NCBI GenBank assembly: GCA_023374025.1
Contig: SIJG01000007.1
Coordinates: 2,337,852-2,401,851 of the forward strand
Reading direction: 5' to 3'
Source: Heterodera schachtii
Lineage: Eukaryota > Nematoda > Chromadorea > Rhabditida > Heteroderidae
Length of the DNA: 64,000 bases
The translations under genes were made by a program, and so were the position numbers. Positions 49,254-60,714 of the stretch are shown piece by piece (position 1 is the first letter of the stretch; every line of letters starts with the position of its first letter). A model generated the notes under the pieces. That model was not told where the DNA came from. It made no database searches and saw only the letters and a program-made list of their open reading frames with translations.

Positions 49254-52200
49254 TCATTTTTGTGCCATTGTCACGTGCCGTTTTGCTTTTCTCACCTTTT
49301 TATTCCTTCCCCCGTTAATTGCTTTTGCTTTCCCATTTAAAATTTTCAAATTAAGCCCCCCCCGTTTTTCACCTGAACTTCGTCTCAGTCCCATCAGAGA
49401 TTCACCCCCGCCGGGCATTGGTCCGTTGCCCACCGCCATCACTGGGCTAAGCGATCGCTGGTGCCAATGGCTTTGACTTTGGTTGTGCTGCTGCTGTTGG
49501 ACAACGGCACGGTAAAGATGCATAAACAGAGGGATGGATAGTTAATGGAGTGAGTGATTATCACCATCATTAATGGCTTGATTAATTCAAAGGAAATAAA
49601 CAAAATACCGTACCCATCCAATGTGAAAGTGCTTACTGTAAAATCCGATTTGTGTTATCCTGAATTGTTAATTTTTGGCAATTTAACATTAGGCAAGCGC
49701 AATGACCATTCTCCTGTCCATGGAGTTCAGCTGCAACTCGAGCCTCGTCAGCCGCGCTCCGATAGTCGCCGAGTGACTCTTTCGGCCGACGCCCCCCGCG
49801 CAGCTTTGGCCCGGCTTGCCAAGTGTTTGGTCCTAATTAATTGTTTAATTGCCAAGTGTTTGGTCCTAATTAATTGTTTAATTGCCAAGTGTTTGGTCCT
49901 AATTAATGGTTTAATTGCCGAGTGTTTGGTCCTAATTAATCATTTTAATTGCTTTTCATATTTCTCTCTTACCAATCGCCGTTGCAATTCCTTTATTCTG
50001 ACCATCATATTCAAATGTCCTGTGGCCACAAAAGTCTCTTTTCTTTTTTCTGTCCATCTTTTCTTACCTTGTGAGTATTGTTCCATCCTTAAATTTGCAC
50101 TTTTTTCTGCTCATTTTGCCCCTTTTATGCTCACACATCCCGCACATCGTACGGTTTTCTCGCCTGTTGGAACTTTCGTCTCGCCACAAAATATTTTATT
50201 TTTCGAATTGCGCGGATGGCGATTCTATGAGTGTCGGTAAGCTCACAAACATGCGCAACCCTAATTAGTAGAAAATTAAATAACAATGATGCTTAATTAG
50301 GTGCCTAATGAGCGGAGAATTGGCATCCGACGGGTCGTCCGGGTCGTCAGATTTTTGCGCAACGTCCGCGAAGAAAGTGCCCGACGAAGCGGCCTTTTTG
50401 TTGCGCAGGCCGCAGCCCGACTTGGCCGGGGGCGAATAATCGCAGTCCACCAACTCCAAACTGTTCTGATCATCGTCGATGGTGCTGCTGCGTAACTGAA
50501 TGAAACGAGGGCGGAAGGATAAAAAAACGCCGCAATTATTTTATCAGATCATTGCACCCTTCCATTCATGATCAAATCAACATATCCCAATATGAAACTG
50601 ATCAGATCAGTCAGGACACCACACCAATCAGATCATGTGATCAGTCAGTCCGTTTCATCCTTTCCCCTCCGCCTTGATCACTCCATTCATTCTCTGTCAC
50701 TCCGTCACAATTCCCCCACCGCCCCTCCCTCCCATTAAAATGATCAGATGCTTTCCCCAATCACTAATCACTTCTGTCTCCACGTTCACCGCCGTATTGG
50801 CCCCGCCATCCACTGAACCGCCGCCCATTGACCGCTTTTTCGCCTTTCGCCACACATTTCGTCCCCCGCTGCGCCAAATCCACGAACTCGTCGATTTTTG
50901 TTGGATCAGCTAAACTTTGCTGTCCATTTGCTTCCATTTCAATTTCAAAATGCCCACCGTCCCTTTGGCATTTGCCTTTTCCTCCGCCCCATTTTTTGCG
51001 CCCGTCAAATTTTGCATCCGTTTCTGCTGCTGCTGCACTTTTTCCTGCATTTGTTGGAACCGCGCTTTTCTTTGTGTGGTTCCGATCAGAAGAGGATCGA
51101 CGTGAATCTTTGCAGGAATTTTCATTTTTACAAAAAAAAAAATAATAAATAAAGACAAACGAACACACTTTCCACGTGGCAACAGAACGCGAATTATTGT
51201 CGACAGCCCAACAGCGATAGACACACTGAAGGGGGGGGGGGATGATCAGGCGATCATAGCATCAAATGCACTGGTGAAATGTAAGACTTGATCACTGCTT
51301 CACTTTTGCATCCATCCCCGCCCTATTTTAAAATTCGTCCTCAATTCCCCCATTCCCTCCCCCGTTTAAATTTCCCTCATTTCTCTCTTCCCATTTTAAA
51401 ATTTGTCCTTATTTCCCTCTATTTTGTCCTTAATTCCTCCCCCCCCCCCGCTTTTCCCCCGTTCGTTTTTCGCCTGAATGAGTGTCGCTGCCGCGGGGAT
51501 TTGCCTGTTGAAATGTTTTTGGCGCTGTTTTTGTTGCACTTTCAGTGCAAATCCTGAGCCCAAAATGCCGGCGGGCAGTGCGAAAAAACTGATGGCAAAG
51601 ATGGCGAAGCACGAGGCCACAATTCGGCCCACCCAAGTTTGGGGGACAACGTCACCGTAGCCAATGGTGGTCATTGTGATCACTCCCCACCACAACGCAT
51701 CCGCTGATCCAAATAATCAAAGTGAGCAAATCACCACTACCGTAATCATTTAATATGGTAAGAAATTCTCGAGTCAAGAAATTCTCAGATTTTTTCGGTC
51801 TCGATCGCGGGTAAATTCATGGTCCCATTTCTGTTGTTACATTAAAAAGCATTTCGCACACAGTAGCCAAAAAGTACCGTAACTGGAGAATACCGGCTTG
51901 CCCTCCGGGCCCATCTGACTGTCCTTTTCGGCCAAATATACAAAATAGGAAGAAAAGATCAAGCCGAGAAAGCCGATGTAAAGTGTGGTGATCAGTTCTT
52001 GTCGATGGATGAACACGACGGAACCTTTTGAAGGAAACTACTGTATTCATTCTGTACAGTAATCCACCAAATTTTACCGAGAAGGCGCCTAAAGGAAAAA
52101 CGATTAATGAGACCGATGAGAAGACACTTCGTTCGCTTCGCTTACCAAGTGCCGCCCTGCCGGTCGACGTGAAGCATTCGGAGAATTTGAAGAAAGCGAA

Positions 52201-54539
52201 TGCCTCTGAACCTTTGATTTTACTAAAAACGGCTCAAAATTTAAAAATACTTTAATTATAATTAAAAAGCGGGAGGAAAGAGCGATTATTAAATGGGAAA
52301 TTGGCCAAAAAAAGGCATTTGGAGGGTCGGCATTTGATGGTTTGCCTATTGCGCCTACCGAATGGCACTCGTGGCGAACACTTTGCCCTCCGCTCCCATC
52401 ACAATGACCGCAATACCCGCGAGCACCACGCAGAAATCTTTTGGTGAAAATAAGAAAAAAAATGAGAAAACGGAATGAAAAAATAATGAAAAACCCACCA
52501 ATTATGGCAATTGGTTTTCTGGCAAACTGAAAATTGGGCGGTTTATTAAACTGTTAAAAATGACGACTTTAAGGCGGCCCCAAAAAGAGCGAAATTTCGA
52601 GCGACAGCCGGCAGCTAAAGGCAAAAAAGATAAAATATTGATGAAATTATAATTATTTGTATAAATATAGCACAAAAATATCATAATCATTAAATTGTTT
52701 GTTCACCCCAAAGTCTGACGCCGTATTCCGTGCCAAAAAACAGCACCAAAAACATTTCCTGTGCCAAATGAACAAAATATTTGCAAAAAAGTGTTCCATC
52801 GGCGGATTGGACAGACCATAAAATAAAGCATTTCAGCGGCATATTTTGAGTAACTTTCAACGGTGGAGAGAACACTGAGAATCAAACAGAAGAAAACCAA
52901 ACAGAAGACACTGAAAGTCGGCGGTTATTAATTGATGGTAATTAATAGGGGTAATTAATTGAAGATAATATAATTAGTGGAATCAATTGAGGAGGGAAAT
53001 CAGCGTAAAAGGGAATGAATGGATTGATGGGATTACCTGGAATGATAGAGAAAGCAAGCCCATCCGGAAGGCCTTTCTGATAACAAAAGAGGAGAAAAGC
53101 ATTAGCAATGATTTAATAGCAATTAATAAATGAAAAACCGACCCAAAAAGTTGTACACCTAAAAAGGGATTTGCGTTTGAATTTTCTTTAAATTGGCATA
53201 TTGCCCTTGGCCTTCCCCCCCCCCCCTTTTTTTTTGCTCTTTTCACCTTACTCTGCAGAGTCGGCTTCGCCGCTTTCCGTTCTCGAATTGTTCGAAATCG
53301 GTCGTCGAAAATCTTTAACATTGGCATAAATTGGATTAATGCCTCCAGCATAGTTGGGCAGAAAATGCCATGGCATTCGCCTGGCGGCGGAAATTTGTGC
53401 CAAAAGCGAAAATTGCGCCATTTTGTCCGCTTTTTGTTTTGCCCATTTAAACACGCAAAATAATTTTATGAGCATTAATTTTCATTCGTACGAATATTAG
53501 CAATAAAACCAGGGCTACCAGATGAAAATTTTCAAAAGCCCCATTTGGGGGATATCAGTAAAAATGATCACTGAAATCATATATTTTCATTCTTCATAAT
53601 ACATCGTTTAGCATTTTTGTCAGAAATTAACAATAATTATAGCTAGCTAATTAAGCTTTCTAAAATTTTTGTAATTCCAAAAAACTATAAAATAACCCTT
53701 AAATTATCATTAAAAATTCATCAATCACATCTCAAAAAATCTAAATTGAGCAAAAATCCTTCATTGGACCCTGAATAAAACCCCATACAACAAAGTAAAA
53801 AAGAAGATGAATTTTGTTTTTAGTGTTTTAAATTTGTTTTTTTGCTTCTTTCCTCCCCCCCCCCTTTTTGACCTGGTGATATGTCCACATTTGTCAATTT
53901 TTAAAAAGAATTTGTTGATTTTTTCATTATTATTTAATAATTTTCCAAAAATAATTTCAAATTTGTAATGTCTCCCAAAATGCCTTTTCATTTTCCCCCT
54001 CCAAATTGGCCCACCTGCTCAAATAAATTCCCGTGGATCACTGGCAGCGGGGGACAGCTGGCGACCGCGGCAGAAGCACTCTCTGCGCTCGGCTGACGTT
54101 TCATTTTAAGCCGACGAGAAACGGAGAGAGGGGAAACTTCTGAGGAAATGCCAAAAAAGACAAAATGCCAAAACGATCGACAAAATATTTTTTAACGGCA
54201 TGAAAAAACTCTTTTGTTGCGTGAGAATTAAAATTTAAGAATAGGAAAATGCCATGAAAAATAGAATTGTTTGTGCCGCTCGAAGACGGGGGGGGGGGGG
54301 TCAAATTTGGGGAGATAAACCATCACAATCAAAACCCTTTGAGAAATGAGTCGTAATTTAAACTCACTGATTTGGGCCAAGAAAGGGTCAATTAAATTAC
54401 AGTAAGACACCGTTTTACCGGGGGCACTTCCGTTGTGACGACCGTTGCGCTGCTGGCACAGAAATTTGTTGCCGGGAGGGCTGAAAAGGCTGGTAGCACT
54501 TGAGGAAATGTTCACGGATAGCAGCGAATCGGTGCCCAT
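49254..54539 (-). CDS. KCNQ (Kv7, KQT) voltage-gated potassium channel
   Basis: Kv7 channels carry slow potassium currents controlled by PIP2 and calmodulin. Twenty-three exons in phase give 704 residues: 54539-54419, 54139-54015, 53281-53252, 53158-53143, 53076-53037, 52910-52817, 52758-52707, 52614-52568, 52526-52499, 52437-52359, 52205-52146, 52088-52078, 52024-51878, 51703-51474, 51225-51169, 51107-50916, 50843-50772, 50495-50305, 50224-50135, 50087-50068, 50019-49973, 49832-49707, 49493-49254. VYNFLERPSGW precedes S1. S4 is [20 protein letters not shown]. The pore has [13 protein letters not shown] and S6 ends [19 protein letters not shown]. Calmodulin-binding helix A has the IQ motif [10 protein letters not shown]; helix B is [15 protein letters not shown]. 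The distal coiled coil is [18 protein letters not shown]. Exon 3, exon 17 and the 3' end are least certain. There are GC donors at 51473 and 50304, and micro-exons of 11, 16 and 20 nt. I cannot choose between kqt-1 and kqt-3. Confidence 0.93.
49818..49950 (-). repeat. Four tandem copies of a KCNQ 3' splice site (33-bp unit)
   Basis: Each 33-bp unit read on the minus strand is an AT-rich intron tail ending TTAATTAG followed by GACCAAACACTTGGC, the first 15 bases of the next exon. AG acceptors therefore lie just before 49832, 49865, 49898 and 49931. Only the copy at 49832 continues into the conserved LGKPGQS reading frame. The other three would read GGC AAT TAA. Confidence 0.9.
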
Positions 54540-54599
54540 CGGGGAAATGTTCCGCAAAGATTAATTCATCCGTACGAAAAACAAAGGGAGAAAAAATGA

Positions 54600-54814
54600 A
54601 AGGGAGAGAGAAGAGAGATGGAGGAGAAGAGAAGAGGAGAGAGGAAGGGAGAGAGAGGAGAGAGAGAGAGGAGAGAGAGAGAGAGGAGGGAGAAAGAGAG
54701 AGAGAGCGAGGAGAGAGAGAGAGAGGGGAAAGGGGAGTGAGAGGAAGAGAAGAGAGAGAGAGAGGGGAAAGGGGGAGAGAGAGAAGAGAAGAGAGAGAGA
54801 GAGGGGAAAGGGGG

Positions 54815-54904
<90 letters not shown>

Positions 54905-54965
54905 GAGAGAGGACGAGAGAGAGAGAGAGAGGGAGGGAGAGAGAGAGGAGAGGAGGAGAGAAAGA
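54600..54965. repeat. (GA)n microsatellite
   Basis: About 365 bases of GA-dominated sequence on the plus strand begin just upstream of the KCNQ start exon. As transcribed it is a CT-rich tract in the promoter or 5' leader. Open frames on both strands here are artefacts. Confidence 0.9.
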
Positions 54966-56479
54966 GGGAGTATGCCAACAAGAGTAAAAAGCATGCCTCA
55001 TTAATTAATTAGTTGAAAAAGACAGTGGAGGAAAAAGCGGGGGAAATCAGCAGAAAAAAAGAAGAGAGTAAAAATGGAAGTGAAAGGAAAAGAGGAGAGA
55101 CAAAAAAAAATTGAGCTGAACAAATCTTCCGAAAAATTTAGTGTTTAAATGAGGATAATTGAATAAATCAGAGGAAAGGAATGAGCGGTGATTATCAAAA
55201 GGATGGCACTTTCGTCAAAATTTTCTCTCTCCAAAATGCCTCCCATTGTATCAGTTCGGCTTTCATAAAAGCTAATCCACGCGCTAATGACGCCATTAGC
55301 GAAATGAGCGGTAGAATCAATGGGAAAGATGAAAGGGGCGGGAAAGTCACAACGAATTGGGGGAGGGGACTTATGAGCAGAGAAACCTATTAAAAGGGCA
55401 ATTAGGACAAATTTAGCCAATTATTGCTAATGTCACCTGAATCTGTTTGTATTCCCATTTTAAATTGTTTCATAAAATTAAAACCCAAGAAAAACAAAAC
55501 CAAAGCTAATCAAATTCATGTTATTCAAATGTTATTTTATCGCAATTAGCCAATGAAAGTGACAAAAGAGTGATGCCTTTGAGAAATGCCAAACTCTCCC
55601 CCCCCCCCTTTTTGTGGTGCCTTTTTAATCGCTTTTTGTCTGTCGTCCTTTTGACATTTAATTACAATCGAACAATATTATGAATTGTTTATTATTTTCT
55701 TTTTCTTTTTTATAATTGACTGAAGACGGAAAGAAAGGCATTTATTTATTTGTACGGTATTTGCCATCGTTGGCATTTGCAATGAAATGTCATTAAAAGC
55801 CGAAGGGGGACAAAGAAAACAAAGCATTCAATGGACACGGACAATGAAAAATTAAAAGACACAAAATAAATTAAAAAATGCATTTTCCATTTGATATTTT
55901 ATGCCATTCATTCGTCCATTCATTCATTTATTATTTACCATCCCAAAATGTGCCGAAGACAACAAATCTTCGCAAATTGTCTCTTCACGTTCATTTCGGC
56001 TCATCGCCCCGCCGTTGTTTCCAATGGCGACATCCCCCGAGCCAACCAACGCACAATTGAAAAATGTACAAATTTTAGTCGTCTCTTGGGATTAATACGG
56101 AGGTATTGAACGCGGGAGGGAAAGGGTGGGGGGGGGGGGGAAGAGGGGAGAGAGAGAGGGGAAAGAGGCGAAAAAGAGAGGAAGAGAGAAAGGGAGAGGA
56201 GGGGGGGGGGGGGGGGGGGGAAGAGGGGAGAGAGAGAGACGGGGAGGGGGCGGGGGATGTACCTAAACGTCGTTCATTGGCTTATAGAATTAAAGATGGG
56301 TCCGATCAAACTCGAATAAAAAGCCACGAATGAAAAGCCGAAGGAACCGAGGGTGGGGGGGGGGGTAAAATGGCAAAAATTAAATGTCGGAAAATCTCAA
56401 AATTATTATGTAACCAATAGTGAAGAAAAAATTATGGAAATGATTCTTAGGTTTTTACTTATTTTCTGCGACTTTAATT
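54966..56479. other. Gene-less stretch upstream of KCNQ
   Basis: AT-rich, with C or G runs at 55598, 56130, 56198 and 56355. No coding exon, RNA gene or clear mobile element was recognised in it. Confidence 0.5.
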
Positions 56480-56925
56480 CAGAGTTACCCTTGAAAATTT
56501 CCCGAAATAAGTACATCGCTGGTCAAAAATAAGATTTTAACATATTTCTGGCCGCCAACTATTTTTCTGAGCAATTCCGGCTTAGAAATGAGAAATTTAT
56601 ACATTTCCGAAAATCGATTTTAACAATTTTGTGGAAAACATAAGCAATTTGTAAATTTCAGTGCATTCAGAATCAAAAAATCAGATTTTTAAAAAAAATT
56701 TCGGCGCATTTTTCCGAAAAAATTTTTGGGTATGTGTGAGGGAAGAAAGTCCGGCGGTGCCGATAGGCGCCGCCGGGGAAATTTTTGTTATTTTTAATGC
56801 GACTTCTTAACGATTTTGTTCAAAAAATGACAAAATTTACGATTTTGAGCCAATTTTTTAAAAGAATAAGAATTTTTAGGGGGCGGCGAAAATCCAGGTT
56901 AGGAAAAATCTAGGTTGCGAAGAAT

Positions 56926-56982
56926 GGCCTTGACCTGGACCTGGATCCAGCAAAAATCCAGGCCTGGATCCAGGTCAAGGCC
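56926..56982. repeat. Short hairpin-forming palindrome inside the hAT-like element
   Basis: GGCCTTGACCTGGA on the left pairs with TCCAGGTCAAGGCC on the right around a short loop. The core words GGATCC and CCTGG are also repeated. It may be a separate tiny insertion or part of the host element. Confidence 0.7.
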
Positions 56983-57048
56983 GAGCTCCAGATGGAAGTG
57001 TACGGCCGAGAGAAAATTTGAACTTTAACTGAATCTTGCGGTCTACCT

Positions 57049-57415
57049 CAGTTGGGCCCCGACACGTTTGGGCCCCAGCATGTTTTTGGACTATAACTTT
57101 TTTTCGTTGTCAACGAAATCTAACAATCTTAGTATCATTCAGGAGTTCTTCATATGCTCTAATTGCCTGCAAAATCCCAAAAAATTTCGTCAATTTTGAA
57201 CAAATTTATGGCCAAAAAAGTTGGAAAATTTGGTTTTTTGAATTCTTCTGGCCATAACTTTTTTTGAACCTTAATGAAATTTTTCAAAACTTTGCAGGCT
57301 AATAGAGGACACTTAGGGCCTTTCGAATGTTACAAACTAATTTTGGATTTGGTTGACAAAGAAAAAAGTTATAGCTAAAAACCCGCTGGGGCCCAAACGT
57401 GCCGGGGCCCAACTG
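57049..57415. mobile_element. 367-bp MITE with long terminal inverted repeats, nested
   Basis: The ends begin CAGTTGGGCCCCGACACG and, reversed from the right, CAGTTGGGCCCCGGCACG. Matching continues for about 31 bases with one mismatch and more loosely to about 56 bases (through ATAACTTTTTTC). The interior has two further copies of a CATAACTTTTTTT-like word. No reading frame of note. It lies wholly inside the hAT-like element, so it inserted later or is part of it. Confidence 0.85.
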
Positions 57416-57597
57416 ACAAGAGCGGTTCCGGAATCTTGTTAAGTTTTGCATAAATTCGCTTCAAAAAACATTTCTTTCAAAAATTATCATCTAAATCTAA
57501 TTCTCTCTGAATCCAAAAAATAAGACTAAAATAAGGACAAAGAGCTTAAATAAGGACAAATCTTACAAATAAGGACAAGGGTAACCCTGCTTTAATC

Positions 57598-58739
57598 CAA
57601 TGAGAAATTCACGAAAGACACATTTTTCGAACGAAAATTATTCGTTTTAACGCCCATATCTGTCCCTTTGAATCCCTATTTTGGCACTTTCGGCATTTAA
57701 GCCCCATTTGCGCCTCTATTTCGGCATTTTTAAACATTTTCTTACCCATAAAAATACACACCCATAAGGACCGACCGCTTCAAAAATTTTTTAAAAGTTG
57801 AAAAAGTAACAAAAAAATTTTTTTAGATTTTTGGACAAAAACAATTAAAAATTTCTCTTTAAATATTGAATTACAAATGAAAAAACCGAAAAATCGAATT
57901 TTCTATAAGAAATCTCTTTTTTGGCTTTTATAGAAAAAAAGATGAAATTTAATTCATTTGTAACTAAATTTGCGAAATAAATTATTTACATAGGTTTTAA
58001 TTTTTGATTTAAAAAACACAGTTTTTCAAGTTTTTCGCCCCTATTTAAGCCCCCTAAATTGGGTTTTGTTTTTGCTCCCTATAAATAACAAACAAAAAAT
58101 TGACGATTTTTGACTTTTCTCCTTCTATGTATTTCGGGGATAAATGCCATAATTTCTTTTAATATTTTACCAAATGATCCAAATTGTGTTTACTTTCCAC
58201 ACGTATGAGTTTTTTTAATTTTAGGTTTATGACAAAAACGGAAAAGTATCACCGCTAAAACAATTAATAACCATCGAACCTTTAATTTAAACAGTTTTTC
58301 GCATTGAAAATAATTTTATATTTTTGAAATAAATTATTTGTTTGTTTTGTCGGGTTTAATTTGTTCAATCATTTTTTAAGTGTTGTAATATTTTTTAACA
58401 AATCATATGCAAAATGAATTGTTATTTTTTGCATTTTTTGTCGATTGGCCAACCACCGAATTTTAAAAGCAAAGTCAAATAGATTTTTTTTCTCTTTTCG
58501 AGAAATTACCGATGGAAAACAGAAAAAAAAACGCAACGGATTAATAAAAAAAACAATTTGACCTTTCTAAAAATTCATCCAAGCAAATTCTACGAAATTT
58601 CATTCATTATTAACATTTTAAAAGAAAAATAATAAAAGATTTTCGCAAAGATTTTAATCCGTTGCAAAATAAATTTTCATTAAAAAATAATTCACTGGTG
58701 AAAACGCTGAATTTTGAACTCCCTCAATTGCATGGGTCA
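57598..58739. other. AT-rich stretch 3' of the MOLO-1-like gene
   Basis: No gene, RNA gene or repeat array was recognised. The 3' untranslated region of the MOLO-1-like gene should lie at its right end. Confidence 0.5.
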
Positions 58740-60714
58740 TCAGAAGGAACCTCCGCCGCCCTGGTCCTTCACCGGAAGAGACGGATAAAGCGAAGGGGAC
58801 TGAAATGGGAGGAGGGAGGAATTGATCAAAGAGGGGACTGAAATGGGAGGAGGGAGGAATTGATCAAAGAGGGGACTGAAATGGGAGGAGGGAGGAATTG
58901 ATCAAAGAGGGGACTGAAATGGGAGGAGGGAGGAATTGATCAAAGAGTGGACTGAAATGGGGGAAGGGGAATTGATCAAAGAGGGGACTGAAATGGAGGG
59001 GAGGGGAATTGATCAAAGAGGGGACTGAAATGGGGGAAGGGGAATTGATCAAAGAGGGGACTGAAATGGGGGAGGGGGGAATTGTGATTAATGACCAAAA
59101 GACTGGGGGGGGGGGCGGAATTGACTAATAAAAACACCTTGCTCTTCGGTGTACCACTCGCCTTTTTGTCGTCCTGTGAAACAGGCGAATACGGCGGAGG
59201 CGGCGCCGGTTGCGCGCCGCCGCCTTCGTCCGTAGCGGCTCCGCGACGGCGCGTTTTGCTGAAGAGATTGCTGGCCGCTCCGCCGATGCCGCTCAACATT
59301 CCGACAAGCGGAAGTCCGGTGCCGCCGCGTCTTTCCGCGCCAGTGCCACCGTTTTCCGCGTTGTGTGGCGTGCGGTTATTGCTAAATGATCGCGCATTCA
59401 TTGGAGTTTAAATCAAATAGATAATATTGAGAGATATTATGACGAGTAATTGGGTAATTAGGGGCCGATTAATTTGGCCACCTGCCGCTGTCCTTTTTGC
59501 GGAAAAAGCAGAAATAAAGACAGCAGCAGCAGCATGCCAAGGGGATGACCACGAAGACGATGACCAGAAAGATGAGCAGCCAACTAAGCACTCCTCCGCC
59601 GCCCCTCTGCCGGTGCTTTCCCTCCTGAAATGGCACCGCTTAATTCCCGCAATTATTTGGCTGTTTTTGCCGGATGAGGCGTTGGTTTTGGCACCGGCAC
59701 AAACGGAGTGCCCTTAGAACGGCCGTCGTCGTCGGGGCGCGCGGACGGAAACTGCTTGGAGAGAGCGCGGTCGCGGATGGCGCGGATTACATTTTGAAGG
59801 CCCTCCGAATTGCGACCGGTTTTGAAAGTGCCTTGCTAATGGACAACCCATTAATGCCAATCAATTACATAATTGCCCGCCCCACCTCTCTTTTGAACAG
59901 TTCCGTGAATTCTTGCGCATAAACCGGCACTCGCGGCATCCGCGCCACCCAAAAGCGGCGGTCCTCCAGCGACAGCACAATAACAATTGCCTTTTCGCAT
60001 TGTTTGTCCAACGTCCAGCGTCGCAAAAGGTCATTGGCCATATTTCGCACATCCTCCAAATACACAAATTAATTTTTCGTTTAATTTTTCTGACTGAAAA
60101 TTGCCGAGTCTTTCTTTAAAAGGAGTAAATCCGAGTAAATCCCCGGCCGAGACAGAAAAGAGAGCCTCGACAATTACCAAAAGATTAGCCCACCCACCTG
60201 CTCCTGCCCGCCCTTCACTTGGCGTGCAATTGCTACGGCCGCGTTAATTCCTTTCCGCTCACAGAATTCCCTTCCGTTTTCCTGAATTTAATTTTCGATT
60301 TGTTTTTTGGCATGGATTGGTCTCTGATCCTTTTGTTTTGGCCTTGAGTGATCTTTGGTCCCTTCCTCCCCCCCCTATTTGGTGTTTGATCCTTTATTTC
60401 CCCCTTTCTGTGCCTGTCTCGTTGCCGATTCGATCAGTCCCAATTCGTAGTTCAGTCGGTACCGCTCCTGTTCGCTTAATACCTCGTCCGGGTCACATAA
60501 AAGTGCCTAATTAGGTAATTAGATATTCCCAAAAAACACATTTCCCAACCGTCGATCGCATTTTGCAGCGATGGAAATCGCCGGGCGCCGTTGGGTTGGG
60601 GAAATTGAACGCGTCCCATTGGGTGCGTTGGGCAACGACGGAAGGACAGAAAAAAAGGACGAAAAGAGAAAGAAAAAGTGGCGGAATTTGACAGAACATA
60701 GCCAAAAGGAACAA
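58740..60714 (-). CDS. MOLO-1-like type I membrane protein with extracellular TPM domain
   Basis: MOLO-1 in C. elegans is a TPM-domain auxiliary subunit of levamisole-type acetylcholine receptors; nematodes have a family of such proteins. Eight exons, 60714-60538, 60506-60414, 60281-60198, 60053-59886, 59835-59695, 59624-59482, 59381-59138 and 58799-58740, give 369 residues. Residues 1-28 are a signal peptide (hydrophobic core PPLFLSLFVLFF). WDAFNFPNPT follows, then LLCDPDEVLSEQERYRLNYE opens the TPM domain, which continues through INAAVAIARQ, MANDLLRRW, AIVIVLSLEDRRFW and GLQNVIRAI. One membrane helix (VLSWLLIFLVIVFVVIPLA) precedes a Cys run and RKKDS. The cytosolic tail is Gly-rich with PPPPYSP (a PPxY motif). 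The second intron has a GC donor; the acceptor of exon 4 is weak. The receptor partner here is unknown. Confidence 0.88.
58794..59090 (-). repeat. About eight tandem copies of a 3' splice site (36-38-bp unit)
   Basis: On the minus strand each unit runs TTTGATCAATTCC..., a pyrimidine stretch, CATTTCAG, then TCCCCTC. The true last exon of the MOLO-1-like gene begins TCCCCTTCGC directly after the final CATTTCAG at 58802-58800. The array thus repeats the intron's acceptor with the first six exon bases. Reading on from any upstream copy gives TCC CCT CTT TGA, a stop after three residues. Confidence 0.9.

Larger units (their letters stand above)
56480..57589. mobile_element. hAT-like non-autonomous transposon, 1,110 bp, with nested element
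   Basis: The ends are inverted repeats: CAGAGTTACCCTTG on the left and CAAGGGTAACCCTG on the right. Flanking octamers CTTTAATT (56472-56479) and CTTTAATC (57590-57597) differ at one base. An 8-bp target duplication and CAG-type ends are hallmarks of hAT elements. There is no transposase frame. Near the right end the word ATAAGGACAAA recurs three to four times. Two further inverted-repeat structures sit inside (56926-56982 and 57049-57415). Confidence 0.75.

Noticed and set aside
53511..53535. CAGGGCTACC, resembling a hAT element end
   Set aside because: No matching inverted end was found downstream in the window, so a boundary cannot be supported.
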